A DNA stretch of 64,000 bases, from the NCBI GenBank assembly GCA_020091685.1, contig CM034603.1:26628298-26692297 (forward strand), read 5' to 3'. A program made the position numbers and the translations under genes. The notes under the pieces are model-generated. The model was given only the letters and a program-made list of their open reading frames with translations, was not told the origin of the DNA and did no database searches. Source of the stretch: Lutjanus erythropterus (Eukaryota > Chordata > Actinopteri > Lutjaniformes > Lutjanidae). This document shows positions 10,655 to 23,748 of the stretch, one piece after another. The first letter of the stretch is position 1. Every line of letters starts with the position of its first letter.

Positions 10655-11863
10655 GAGTACCTCATACGACCCCATATTAAATAATCCATCCTTTTAATGG
10701 AGTGTGCTACGAGTAGTGTGCTTACTGTGACTGCCACGGCAGAAAACAAGGAACCTGGTCACCCTCTGTAGCGCTGATCACTGACTTTCATGTTAAAAAA
10801 AGCAGAGAGTGGGACGGCCAGCCACAGAGAGCAACATGCTCAAATAACACAGCCTGTCAGCACAGGCTGCCCTGCCAGTTTGATTAAACTATGTACATCA
10901 ACAGGCCCGCACCCCAGAGGCCCTGGGTAACACGAGGGCACGGCTCGACGGAGTGGGTAAAGGCTGTGCGCCGCTGCCTTTCACCGTTACTTTTCACTGC
11001 AGGTTTGTGTCAGAAAAAATCCAGACACAGGCAGGCACAAAGATCTCGAGTGTAATTCTGTGGCGTCAGAGCTGTGAGAGTGTGCCAGCTGGTCTGTGAA
11101 TGTTTTAGACCCACTGTGCTGCTGATGAATCTCTGCTCAGCTGTCTTACCGGGGAGTGTTTTATCTACCACGCCACACCTGCGGAACCGAATCCATCTCC
11201 ATCTCACCCATGTTGATGTTAAAGAGCAGTCCCTGCGGATTCTCGCACGATGCCTGAACCAGGCTGGGAGGCCTGACCCAGATATGGCATCCCGGTGTCG
11301 TGCACAGCAGCCGGCAATATCACTAAAGCTCGACATCTCTCTCATGCTTGCACACAGTTCTTTCTTTTCCTGTTTCTCCTTCCCGTCACCCTCCCCCACA
11401 CTCCCCCTTTCCCTCTTTTAAAAAAGTGTAGAGAGCCACAGAAAAAGCTCTCCAGGGGAATGAGAATGAGAAGTTTGCTAAAAGAGTTAGTGCGTCTGAA
11501 GAAAAATGTGCAAGCGTACACTAAACAGTGAGGCAGAGGAGATATTGCTCTAGTTGTTCAGCAAATTTGTTTTTTTTACAGTATATAATTATGGTAATTA
11601 TAGTAATGTTCTGGAAAACCGTTGGGAGAATAATAGTGTTCATTTACATCAATGGCAACGCTTTAAAGAGTTTAAGTCTCCTAGGTAAAAATTAGCAGCC
11701 CTGGTGTTCGTCTGTAAATGCAATAAACAGCTCCGGTATTTTTCCTTTTAAGATCTTAGAACGTTTTCAGCAGGAGCACACAGTTCAAGTGAAATAAAAA
11801 TAGAGTGTGAAATATGCACTTTTGGGTGTGAGCAAGTCAAAGTGCCGCCTGCGAAACTAAGGA
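10655..11863. other. Non-coding sequence with a GC-richer middle
   Basis: At 11010-11421 both strands stay open for 115-129 codons. The peptides show no recognisable domain and the region has CG-containing, moderately GC-rich composition, which lowers stop frequency. It could be a regulatory element or an unrecognised exon. I cannot support a gene. Confidence 0.35.
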
Positions 11864-12301
11864 CAGGGTTGGGTAGTAATGGATTCCATGCAATCAGATT
11901 ATAAAACAAAAGTAACTATAATCAGCCCAGATTACATTAGAATAATTAATAATAATTGATAATTGAGTTTGTCTTCCTTTTTGCTTTCTATGAAAGCAGA
12001 AGATGAGCATTCTGAATAAGCGCTCCCTTTGCATTACAAGAGCACAGTCATCCATGAGGATCAAAAAACAGCAGCAATGCAATTTGTAATGATTTGAGAT
12101 ATTTAAAGAGAAAAAGATATTTGTTGAACTGTGTGGCTGTTAGCCTATTATTTTTTATGTTTGATTTTGAAGCAATCCAAAAGCATTGAGATTAGATTCT
12201 ATTTTTTGTAATATGACTGATTAAGTTACTCATTACAAAACTTGCCATGAAATTTGTATTCACTAACTGACTACATTTCAAAGTCATCTGACCCAACCCT
12301 G
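11864..12301. mobile_element. hAT-like element with CAGGGTTGGGT ends
   Basis: The left end CAGGGTTGGGTAGTAATGG and the right end ACCCAACCCTG form an 11-bp terminal inverted repeat. The left subterminal part (AATCAGATTATAAAAC, then GTAACTATAATC) resembles a common fish repeat rich in TAATCAGATTAC motifs. Flanking 8-mers match at only 4 of 8 positions, so the target duplication is unproven. No transposase is visible. Confidence 0.65.
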
Positions 12302-12302
12302 A

Positions 12303-13060
12303 TTAAACCGGTTGCTTTGGATAATGGCTCAAATTGTTGGCGAACAGTCAGTATGGCTTCAGAACAAACAGATGAAGAAATAAACATTTGTATAGATGAT
12401 TTTAAAAAATGCAGTGGGAATGAATGCATGTAGACATTAAACAAGTATGTGACACCATAGATCATAACATATTAATCAATAAGATGGAAAGGTTCGGCAT
12501 TAGAGGGGCTGTTTGTGCAGACAAGTGACTCCAAATCTATATGTGTTGATATTACTTGAGGAGTCCCACAGGGGTCATTATGTGCCCCAACATTGTTTGC
12601 TCTTAATATTAAATACATATTAGAATTAGTGAAATACTGAAATTTATTTATGGATGATACAAATATTTCTTTTCTGGGGAAAATTTGTTGCAGCTTTTGG
12701 AGGTGAAAATGACCAAAATTAGAAATCAAAGATGTGGTTTGACTCAAACAAATTGTTATTAAATTTGAACAACTTATTAGACTTACTTGTTATTTGGGAA
12801 TCCTTAAATAAATACTCAACTACAAATTATGATAGATGATGTTTTATAGACAGACTAAAGGCTAAAAAATCATTCTGGGCATGATACTAAAGCACAAAAT
12901 CTGGTCGAAACATCATATACAAACAAAGTTGGCAAGGAGGATTGCAGTTCTGGTTAATTTATGTTACTCATTTAAGGTCGGTTCATTAGTTTTTTTCATT
13001 TTTTTCCACTCACACACATATATACACAATAAATAAATCAAGTCAAATCAAGCCTTAAAT
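12303..13060 (+). pseudogene. Decayed non-LTR retrotransposon (LINE), RT core, copy 2
   Basis: Pieces in RT order are visible. Near 12430-12480 the sequence encodes D-TIDHNILINKMERFGI-like residues, as in the fingers region. At 12560-12577 it encodes GVPQGS, and at 12647-12661 FMDDT, the catalytic MDD box. These last two share one frame, interrupted by a TGA just before GVPQGS and another just before the MDD box. WFDSN-like residues follow near 12733. The 3' end is AATAAATAAATCAAGTCAAA near 13045. Block order and wording match the copy at 5566-6780, so they are the same CR1/L2/Rex1-like family. Unlike copy 1 it retains the MDD box, but it lacks most of the C-terminal part. Dead. Confidence 0.78.
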
Positions 13061-16004
13061 GACCTCCTCTCTTGCTGAGATATTTTAGTCAGTTTAGCTC
13101 TATGGTGAATGACCTCCACTAAAACTGCACTATCAGAACCTTTTTGTCCTTGTGACTGACTCCACAGTGAAAGCAGGAGGCAGATACTGTGAAGTAAGCA
13201 CCAGTAAATCCAGCAGGGCCACTCAGAATGAGAAATGCTATGGGTAAGAACAGGCTAATTTATCAGCATTAAGTCAAATAAGGAAGAGATAGAGAGGGGT
13301 GGCGGTGCTGGTGGAGGGTTTTGGGGGGAGATAGTGTGGGTTGAGTACACATCAGTAGGACAGAAGCATTTAAAAGAGACATCAATAGATAATGACTTCA
13401 TCCCCCCTTCATCTGCGCTAAGTGTACGGCGGCTTGTGGTACCCCAACGGGCCCTTCAGATTCTTCAAAAGAGGACAACGGAAAAATGACTATACATTGA
13501 AGTACGAGCGTTTTTAGTGGCAAACACACGCTTTAAGTTCCTCCAGCTACTCTTCTGATTTGATCAAATGGTTCCTATTTATAAAATTACATTAAATTCA
13601 AGCAATCAAAACAGCAAAGAGGATTCATCATGTCATGCTAACATAGATTTATTGCTCTTTCTGTCTCCTGTGCATACACGCACAGATATGCTTATTGCCT
13701 CTCTCTCATACACACACACACCACTGCTCCTCCACCAGAGGAGGGACCTACGCCGATAGCGGCCGTGACAGATTCGTCAGTGGGTGGTGGGCGTGGGTGA
13801 GTCGATGGAGAGTGTGTGGGTGGACATGATTTAGTAGACACTGAAGCTTACCGCAGTGAGACATGATGGCACTGCTGGTGGTACAGAATTGTCTACGTGT
13901 AGTTAAAGGCAGCAAAAGATTATAGCTCTTCATCCTAAACTAGTCTTTATTCTTCTTTGTACGCCGTTATTTAGTATCTTTCACCTCTTCATGAGGTCTT
14001 GTACTCTTGAATCCTTCTAAAAGGGATTTTTATATTGCGCCATTGTTCTTCTTTTGCTTTATAATTCTCCCCTTGTTGAGATGATTTAGAGAAAAATTAC
14101 AAGAAACAAAAAAGATATTACTGATAATTTCCATTTTCTCCTTCAGTTCCCTGTGTTTGCTTTACAGAGATTGACAATGGTGCATTTCCGCGACCAGGAA
14201 AAGAAAAATCCTTCATGTCCTATTCATATCCTTCAAAATGTTTTATGAATTCAATGGAATGTCCTGCAATTTGCATACAGACTATACAGCAACAAGTCAA
14301 AATCCCAAAATAAAAATGAGCAAAAGTTGGCTGGTTTTCATATGACAGCAGCCATATGTATGGCTCTACGTTGATTAAAGGTCAACTCTCTCCTTTGTGT
14401 CTGTGATAGACTCTGCTCTCGGCTCCAGCTGGGGTTCCTGACACCATCATACCACAGTTTATTCCCCCGTTCAGGAGGACAATCATCCCTCAACCCTGCG
14501 GTGCTCCTTGTTGTGAGGGCACAGAGAATAAATCACTGCTGCCCGGTCCAAAGACATGGGAAAGCTGTTAACAAGTTCAAGAGGGGCCCGAAGGTGCTGT
14601 TCAGAGAGGGAGTGAGGGGTCAGAGCTTCGCTGCAGGGTTAGTAGGTCAAACTCCTGACCACGTAGACTGGTACCGGCTTGTGCACTGGACAACTCGATG
14701 TAACACTCACTCACAGCACTGTGTGAGAGCACTGTGTTATGTGATCGGTCAGTATGGCAAATAATCATGGGACCACACAGCCACATTAGGAGTAATAATG
14801 GGATAAAAAAAAAACATTGCATCTCAGAAGATTTTCAAACACTGGAGGCCCAGTCACATCAGCAGTTTACAACTGTGAATTAATTAATTAATTTCACTTA
14901 ATTAAATCACAGTGATCGGTGGTGATTCCTTCCAGGGCCAAAGTAAATATGCAGTGTTTAGAAAATATGGGCAGAGTGTCCGAGACGTCACCCGGAGGCC
15001 TCTGAAGAGCCATTGTGAAGCTTTGGGTGCGCTGGCTCCGGACATCGCCACTGTAACGCTTGTCTCCACTAACTCCCAGTTAATCCAAAAATAGACAAGG
15101 AGGTAGAGTAGAGTGAGTGAGTCAACTGGAAGCGGGCAGAATGAAGTGGCTACCTATTGCCTAGCCATCTGTGACAGTACCCACCTGACACTCGCTTAAC
15201 TTGAAGCCTTAAAATAATGTGTGCAGTTTTCATGAATGGGGGAATTAGCTATAGAGATAAAAACCTTCCCTGTACCAGGCTGTTTAAGTGTTTATTTCTG
15301 CTGAAAAGGGTCAGTGGGGACGGACTCGCTTTTGGAGGCTCAAGTGGCCAAAAAAAACATGTTGAACTTTGGTGAACTTGTTTTTTTAGCCATTGACCAT
15401 AGCACTGACCGACAGAACAGAGACAAGAAGATTGGAGGGAACTACTGTGGCTTGTTAACTGTGTTGCACCAGACATACTTATATGCCCTCCCCTGTTAGA
15501 GAATAAACCGCTCTACAAAAATGGTTTGCAAACAGCTGTGAAACAGTACAAATATGTCTTTTGAATGAACTGTGTGAACTTAATGTCCTGTTAGCGAGTG
15601 AGCTAAGGAGCTTGCTAACTAGTTTGTGGAGCTTTGCTAACCCCTTTAAACTCTTTCTTTAATTAAATGGCATATCGTCCTGGGAAGAAAATGGCAGGAG
15701 GAGTAAACAGACATGTACAGACAAAACTGAAAGAGGCTCTGGGAGCTGGTGAATGACATACGGCAACTTGGGTGGAAATCATGGTGGCCTGCTGATCTTT
15801 CTTGTACCAAACAGTACGTCCAAATATTTTTCAGAAAACATTTATAGGCTTTAGTAACAAAATCTTGATCCATATTTGATCAAAAATGTCAGGTTTGACA
15901 ATTTGATCTGAGTTTCGAGAGCCCTGTTTGTTGCACTGGATGGACTCAGTGAATCATGTGGTAGACCCCTACAGCATACTAAATGATGTTTTTGTTTTGT
16001 TTTT
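13061..16004. other. Unique non-coding sequence, no gene seen
   Basis: Contains a G-rich patch (about 13293-13342), a short CA tract near 13710, and AATT-repeat sequence at about 14876-14906. Small open frames up to 87 codons have no recognisable features. No repeat termini identified. Confidence 0.5.
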
Positions 16005-16262
16005 TAAATGTATTATACTATACTGGTTCATCATCTATTTTACTCTTAATGGGACTATAATTTAATAAATTTACATCACACTGTAGACTTGAAAGTAGCG
16101 ATTGAATCATAAACTCATTAAGAAACAAGTAAGAAGTAGGGTCATTTACTCATAAGACTCCATACTATTACACTTCTTGGCCAGTGGCGTCGCCCCCTGC
16201 TGGCCATTAGAAAGAATGCAGGTTTCCACATTCTCAGACCCTGAAGCTCTGTCCACTTATTC
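16005..16262 (-). repeat. Degenerate copy of an abundant fish interspersed repeat
   Basis: Recognisable blocks in order: TTTTACTCTTAATGGGAC, GACTTGAAAGTAGCGATTGA, AAGTAGGGTCATTTACTCAT, GTCGCCCCCTGCTGGCCATT and AGAAAGAATGCAGGTTT. I know this order from a high-copy fish repeat, usually written in the opposite orientation. I cannot classify it as SINE or DNA element from this copy, and no ends are defined. Confidence 0.6.
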
Positions 16263-18665
16263 TGCTCTCTATGAGCCCTACCCCACAAACATGAAACATC
16301 TGCCAGATGTGCAAATCATGTCTATGTTACATAAGTCAGTCCCGAACTCTGTACGTCATTCAAATCAGGTTCAGAATCTGTACGTCAGATATGCAGTTCA
16401 ATATGTGAAACTTACGTGTGATTAATGTATTATCTTTAATTCATAACAAATAAATAATATGCGTAATTCATCATAAGACATCATAAAAGCGTTCATTCCA
16501 GCCCCTACGTCTTTTCAACAATACAAGACATTCAAAAGACCCACATCAGAGTGGTAGTCCCTCTGTCACCAAGCTTCTAGAGCCAAATATTTCACAGAAG
16601 AATTTTGCTATACCACTCTGTGATTAAACCAGACCTTAACAAAGAGATCTTGGCTTTAGCTTGGCCATCATAGCTTCAGCTTAATTTTTGTTGAACATGG
16701 AAATCAGCAAAAATAGGCCAAAGGCAGCCTTTTTGACTTGTCATGGTAACAAATGTTCTGTATAACATTAACAATGGCACCATTCTGTTCAAGAGTCCCT
16801 GTAAACAACGACAGCGTGACAGTGAGTCAGCATGCATTAATCTGTGACCTGTCAAAATGTCTTTTGTGACAGGGGCCTTTTAACCCAACAGTTACATATG
16901 TAGCCAATGTCTTGTTTTTTTTGAAAAATGCCAATTTAGTGAAAATACACACAAACACAGGAAGAGTCCAAAGTGATGAGATAAAAAAAACAGCACAGAG
17001 AAGGAATTAAGTGGTTTTGAGAGGAATAGAATTAAATTCCTGCATGTTGAGCGCTTACTTTAGGTTAGTCAGTGTTTTATTTCTTTGTCAGGAAAAGCTC
17101 TTTGCGTTGCCTCATTCACATTCTTCAAATTACTGTAAAATGATGAACAATGATAACACAGCACAAAAGCGATGTAATGGCTTTATTTTGAAAAATTTAA
17201 ATCTGTGGATTAGTGCTTCCAGTTCCATTTGACCATTAAATTCTGCCTTTAGACAATAGTTTAAAAGCTTTCACAGATAACAGCACATTTTCTCAGATAT
17301 TCCAAAGTTAGCAATTACCAAGGGCCATTTATATATATATAAAAAAAGCTGCACTCTCCATTTGCAGGCTGAACAATTTACAGCCACTATGCAGTTACAG
17401 TACAAACACCGCCCAGTCATTTGTTATTAAAGCAAAGAGAAAGCCTCGCAAAACTTTTTCAGCCAAAGAAGTTATTTCAATCACAGGGCTCTAATGAAAG
17501 CGTTTGAAAACTAATTCCCAGTCTGCACTGAGACATGCATCTTCCCTCTTGTCTAATACCCGGATTAACATTTTTTTAGACACGGCATTTTTTTTTCCCT
17601 CCCTTATCAGCATAAGACAGTAGGAGATAATTACATGCCATAGCACTCCACTGCTTGTACAAAACACTTCTTCAGTTACTTCAATCAATATCAGTTATAT
17701 TGAGATGGATAAACAATTTGCCTGTTTAGAAAATAGGAAGAGCTTCATGGGCGTCACTGCAGGTGGAAACTTAATTCATTCCAAACTGTTAATGAAAACG
17801 CAGTGGTATGTCTTAATATCAATTTCAAAATAGGCTGTAGGGGTTTTTTTAAGGCACCCGGACAGACTATTATATAACATTATACTGAATATCTACAGCT
17901 GTGACTCTCTATGAACAGTATCTAAACCTGTGGATATACGTTTGGACAGATATAGATGAGTGCTTATAGATTTATTTGAGTAAATAAATAAATAATAAAA
18001 TAACGTAAGCAATTTTAACATAAGCAGACATGTCTGGTCTTTGTCCCGATTAACCTTTGACCTTCTGACCTGCGTCTCTCTGTTGCTCGTTCCTCTGTGT
18101 CCGCTTCACTACCTCCTCTGATTCTGAACACATGTTGTCTGATCCCGCTAATACATTCAGATCGGACTTTTGATTAGTCGTGACCTTATTAATTCATGAT
18201 CAATTCGTTATCTCACAGTGTGTCTGAACCTGCCAAGGCAACTCTATATCATGTTTAGTCAAAAATAATAATAAAAAGGTTGTCAGTGTCGGTAAAATGT
18301 GTTACTTGAAACCTGGTCAGAAACACATTCTTATCACCTGAACCAGAGAATGTCGATGATGTGCAAACACTATTGATTTTTTTTATGTTTTGTCACTTGG
18401 GAAATTGACGTGCAACGAGTTATTTTCTAGTAATTTCCTTTGTAAGCATGCTTGGCATGTTAGCATAGTCTTGTGTTTGTATTATTTTCTCATGAATGCA
18501 TGAACAGACCTTTTTCACAGCAGACATTTTGACGAGAAGGAAAAGCACAGATGTTACTGATAAAATTAAAAATGACTTTGTTCTCGGCGAGTAAGTCAGT
18601 GTCACAGTGAACCAGCACAATACAAGGGGCCTCATTAAAAAAATGGACTTAAAATCATTTTGTAT
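16263..18665. other. Unique non-coding sequence, no gene seen
   Basis: AT-rich, with a short (TA)n at about 17330-17341 and scattered A/T runs. No recognisable coding or repeat structure. Confidence 0.5.
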
Positions 18666-18666
18666 C

Positions 18667-20014
18667 TTAAAGCTATATGTAACATTTTCATATTAAAATG
18701 TCACTTCATTGTCTACAGTTTGTGTCCAAATGGCAGAAATTTGTTTTATCTTACATTAACAGAAAAAACAGGTGCATCAAAAACTAGGGATGCACCAATA
18801 CCACTTTTTTTCAGACATAGTACAAGTACTTACATTTGGGTACTTGCCAATACCGAGTACAGAGATGAGTATTTAATAATGCCATTAAAGTTCTTACAAT
18901 AACTTTTAAACATGTTTTATTTTCATTAGATGGTCACTTTATAAATGTAACAAATCACCCCGAAGAGTTGGGTGTCCTGAGCTGTGAGGCCGTTTTGGTG
19001 AAGATTAAGTTCACAAAGAGAAGTTGTAGTAGCTTATTACCAAGAAAAGAGGGTTACAGACTGGTGGCGGTGTTTTCTTCGTCTTCAGATTAATTTGGCG
19101 AGGCATTCAACAAGTTTACACCCAGCAGGACTTATTGGACAGCGGCTGGCTGCGGTCTACAGCTGCACTCTGTGCATTTATTTCAGTTTTACATGGACTT
19201 ACATGAAATTTTACGGACAGTTTCCTGCAGTCATTAGTGGATGATGTTGAGGACAGCTCTGCATTATGGCAGTTCTACTTTTTGTGACGTGGTATCTGGT
19301 GTGGGGTATCGGAGTAGTTTTATGAGTATGAGTATGTGAGGACAGTATCGGACCGATACCCGATGCTACATGTATCAGTGCATCCCTATTAAAAGCACAA
19401 CATTATCATATCCAAACGAAATACGTTAAAAATGCATTTGCATAGAGACACAATAGGAGCTACATTAAACAGCACCAGGTGTTTGATGGTGAGGAAAGAG
19501 TCTGGGTTAGAAGAAGAATAAATAGATGTTAAGTCCTGTGTGCTGAGGTCGAAGGCCGGCTTCAAAAAATGGCTGTCCTTACTGATTAAGATATTTTATG
19601 ACAACAGAAGTAAATGATTTTCTGTAGGAACAGAAATGTGAGACATATGTTACATATTTTGCTTTTGGTCAATCGTCAAAGAAATACATAATTTATTCAA
19701 AGCAAAGGTGCAGTTTCTGCTAGCCGCTAAGTCGCTATTTAACTTCCGGGGAAACATGACATACGTCAGACATGTCAGAGAGTGAAGAAGGAAGTCAGCA
19801 AACAAGAATAAATGTAACGTGAATAAAACTTTGATATTACCTTGTCCTTGAACATGGTTTCTGTAGTTTTTCATCGGTAGTGTTGGTTGTTTAACAGTAA
19901 GATAGCAGCTCACATGATCCCACACAACTTCAGATGTCATCGAACTACGTCTTTTGTTATCATTTTGAAGTGAGAGAGACCCCTGGTGGTAGATCTTACA
20001 TATTGCACGTTTAA
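18667..20014. mobile_element. Probable TTAA-flanked element hosting a nested hAT copy
   Basis: The left end TTAAAGCTATATGTAAC and the right end TTACATATTGCACGTTTAA are imperfect inverted copies, both ending in TTAA. The span is 1348 bp, of which 604 bp is the nested copy at 18785-19388, leaving about 740 bp of host element. A 144-codon minus-strand frame at 19650-20084 crosses its right part but shows no transposase motif. The two ends match less well than in the other TTAA elements here, so the pairing is tentative. Confidence 0.45.
18785..19388. mobile_element. hAT-like element with TAGGGATGCAC ends, nested
   Basis: The ends TAGGGATGCACCAATACCAC and GTATCAGTGCATCCCTA are inverted repeats. 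The subterminal regions carry repeated GGTACTTG, CCGAGTAC and GGACCGATACC motifs typical of this fish family. Flanking 8-mers TCAAAAAC (18777-18784) and TTAAAAGC (19389-19396) match at 6 of 8 positions. No transposase. It lies inside the 18667-20014 element and is therefore younger than it. Confidence 0.75.
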
Positions 20015-20015
20015 G

Positions 20016-23000
20016 TATGACTTCTGCAGAAAACCGCGTACAGGTAGTTATTGATAAAACCTTACGTTTGACATCTCTAGGCAAAGTCTAGACTTGACGA
20101 AGTGATTGTCCTGCTGGTTTTGTAGGGGTATTGTAGTTTGGGACACATATACACCCAAGCCTGTGGTGAGCTTTATGAACATAAACATGTTGCCTGGCCT
20201 GGCTCCTCAAAAAATCTTGCTTTTCTCTTTTGGTCCATGGCTATTCTTGACTAAACACTCATTTGAGTTGCATTATAAAAGGGGAAATAGCTGATTCTAA
20301 GGCAGGTGCTGTCAATTTATAGATCACAGGTGCATAAATTATAAATGAATTTCTCAGATCCTATTCAAGCAAAGTTTTTTTAGGCTCAGTATTTTTTTTT
20401 ATAAATCAAATGTAATAACATAATCAGAAATGATCTTAAGACTAAGTTCAAGCACAAATCTAAGGATGTAGTTTATAAATGGTCCCATGACCTTGAAATT
20501 GAGAAAAAGCTCAATAGAATTCAGCCATCATTATTTTTTATCATGTACACCTGTGCTTTTCTGACTGGAAATGGAAAAAGGTCTTCAGTGGAAAGTCTTT
20601 TGATGCTATATATTTGTAAGTGCACTCCTGGATGTGGTTAAAGGCCTGTCCCTTTTAATATTACACCATATTAAATCGAACATACATCTAGAGCTTTGAG
20701 CACCAGACATCCTCATGTACATCGGCTGTGATGAAGGTCCTCTTTTGAATGCTGAGCTCTCCTGTTCCCGTTTCAATTTATCTGGCCAGTAAAGCAACCG
20801 GGTAGAATAAATTGAAACGTGTCTATCACGAAGACATTCATTTTTAACATGTTGTCTGGCACTGGTCAGAATCAACCCAAGCCCAAATTCTTCCAGGCAT
20901 TGATTTTGCAGGGGGGTTGCACACATCCAAAGGTTCTCTACTGGCTTGGAATTGGGCTTTGAACAGGCTATGGGAGTAAACAAAACTCAGCAACATGGTT
21001 CTGGACCTATGTTTTTTCGTGATGCCTGTTTTGCACGCTATCCATGGAAAAATGATCCACTCGGTCAAATGATGTTCAGTTGGTATCGCGTGGTTCAACA
21101 CCTCTGAATCACATCCGCGATCTGGACAGCAAGTGTGGTGTTTTGCTCACTGACAGCTGTTTCACTTGGTTACGTATGGTTCACTTGGTTATGTATGCAA
21201 GGACCTTCACTTCTTTCAATTTCACTCAGTGTATTTACCCAGCATAACATTACATACATAACATTACATAACAGCTAAAACAAAGGACAAAGCTGAACAG
21301 AATAGACAGGACTATTATGTATGCAAGTATGTGAAACATATATAAAATACACCAATGACAAACATAAAAACTCTAAAGTATACAAGTCAAGTGTTACCCA
21401 GCAAACATGAGTCTCATAGAAAGACAAGCTGTTCAGAAGATGTCTTTTGGACGTATCTTTGTTCAGTGAGTAGGTAGGTAGCTACCTACATGCATTAGAA
21501 TAGTGACAGAAAAAATGACAGCAAAAATTGCAGAATGGATGGATGAGGTTATAGGTTATACATATATTTACAGAAACATCATCTCTTAAATGGGTATTTT
21601 TGTTTGTAATCATTAGGGAAAGTATTAGGTTAGGTTGGCAACACACGCATTGTCTGCGAGGAAGAAAAATAAAGTTAACAGTCACTTGAAAATATTGAAT
21701 CATAGACTTGAAAAGACAGTATATCATGAGACATATTTAAAAAAACATCACACAACACATGTCAGTCAGTTTTTGAGTTTTATTTCTTCAACATCACTTC
21801 TATACTGCTTATAAAAGTAGTAAGTAAAATACTTTTTGAAGTTCACTTTAGCTTTTCTTTATCATGAAGCTGGTGCAGATAAATGCAGCCTTTGAAAACA
21901 GCACACAGCACAAAGAGCCTTTAAATTAACATCCTTTGAACTTTTAAACTGTGAATTTTGAGTTTGAGTTTTGACTCTTTGAGGTTGCTGTGGAGTGTTG
22001 AAGCCAGACTAATGGAATGAGCAATTTGAAATCAGCAACTATAGATTGTTTTCCACAGATCAGAGGAAATATAGGCACACGTATCGTTTTATGTTAAGCA
22101 TGTTAAGTAAACAGATACGTTATATTACTGCAGTTGCCATGCTAATTTCCATTAGCTGGTCAATGGGAATTTCCATTATGTGTTAGCACCAAGCTAAGAC
22201 ACTAGGAGCTACTTATTTATAGTGTATATTTATATATTTAAAAATGATTTGGTAATCAAAACTTCAATTCATTGATTCAGCCTTACAAAAAACAATCATA
22301 GTACTTAGGAGAATTGATTTTTTTCTCCCACTCCTACTAAATACCTCTCGTTTCAACAACGGCTAACAAGCACACAATATCACTATATAGAGAATGTAGC
22401 AAGATAACACTCTGTCGCTTTATGTTCTACAAAGCTCCTCTGAACATCACTGTTGTATTAAACTGCTGTCTGCCATTTACTTGCGGCCTGCATTTAGCTT
22501 CAACAGCTCTCCTACGACTTCTCTTACAACAAAGAGCAGCTGCTACCGACTGGATGTTTTTAATGTCTCTTTCTCTGTAAATGCTAGAAGCGCACTGCAT
22601 GAAAATCCCAGGAGTGCTTGTGGTCACAAGGTTTCTGAGATGCTGGAAGCATATCAGGCACCTGTCAACATACCAAGTTCGAATCACTTACAGTAGATCA
22701 CATCTTGCCCATTTTAACATTTAGTTGAGTTGTAAATGAACAAGCCAGACCTGTCTACATACTTTATACTGGTAATTTATTTATAAGGAGCAGACTGAGT
22801 GGAGGAGTGAGCTGTTTTTGTTGAGGATGTTAAAAACAAATGGTAGCCTATTGCAACCTTCATCACCTCAAAGTCATTTTCATTGCTTGAGACGTTAAAT
22901 TACCTCCACTGAAAGCCCAGTAAACAAACATTTTCAATTGGCCATCATCATGCATTTACCATCCCATGTCTTGTCCTTGGATATGCTTATTTTCTGAAAT

Positions 23001-23098
23001 GTATAAATGATGTGTTGAATTTGCCTTGAGACTGTACGTGAATATCAAATGTGATCAAATTGCAATCAAGCACAACCCTTGCCAGGGACACACGTGGG
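20016..23098. other. Unique non-coding sequence with small repeats
   Basis: It contains a 12-bp inverted repeat (CGTTTCAATTTA at 20769-20780 and its complement at 20818-20829, 37-nt spacer). There is a tandem pair of 19-mers (TTCACTTGGTTACGTATGG type, 21161-21198) and a short ACATAACATT duplication near 21245-21271. A minus-strand frame of 125 codons (20606-20983) shows no domain. No gene supported. Confidence 0.5.
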
Positions 23099-23129
<31 letters not shown>

Positions 23130-23147
23130 AGAGACACACACAGAGAG
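23099..23147. repeat. (CA)n with GA interruptions
   Basis: About 14 CA units followed by GAGAGAGACACACACAGAGAG. Confidence 0.92.
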
Positions 23148-23748
23148 ACCATCTTCATTCAGAGAAGGTTTCGAATTATTCAACAGTTTTCAGAGAATAC
23201 TAAATATGAGCAGGGCATCTGTGGGTATCCAACATAAAATGAACACCATATTCACCAAATCATCCATATTTTATCGAGCTGTTCTCCGCAGAAGGAACCT
23301 TCAAACCCAAATGCTTCATGAAATTCTTACTTATGTTACCAGATAACATTCTTCAAAAATATTTCTCTTTGCTCACAAACAAAAAAAACAAAAATGTTAG
23401 GCGGAAACACGTGCATAAAGACGATTCATTTTCAGTCGTTGTGCTTTCAATAGCCCAAGACCCATTAGCCTAACTAATCAGTTAATTTTTATGAAACTTA
23501 TGTGAAATAAGTGAGTCTGTATGATGTGGGCCGAGTGTGGAGCACACTGGACTACATCACCCAGTCAACACTGACTGAGTGACAAAGAGGTGCCCAAGGA
23601 AAGTTGGATGCCACCTGACATCTTCTCTTTTCTGAAAGCTACAGTCAGAAGTAAACGACTAAAGGTGCGAGCGTCTAGATGCATTTAAGAACTGGCTTGC
23701 TTGTTTTTTACATCATCCTTCTTCTCCTGAAAGTGTTCTTCGGTGCAT
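23148..23748. other. Unique non-coding sequence, no gene seen
   Basis: No recognisable feature. Confidence 0.5.

Noticed and set aside
11010-11421. Overlapping 129- and 115-codon frames on opposite strands
   Set aside because: Higher GC lowers stop frequency; both peptides lack recognisable motifs and neither has a credible promoter or splice frame.
20606-20983. 125-codon minus-strand frame
   Set aside because: No domain or family resemblance; neighbouring sequence is ordinary AT-rich non-coding DNA.
22672-22692. tRNA B-box-like motif (AAGTTCGAATCACTT)
   Set aside because: No A box at the proper distance and no acceptor or anticodon stem; not a tRNA or SINE head.
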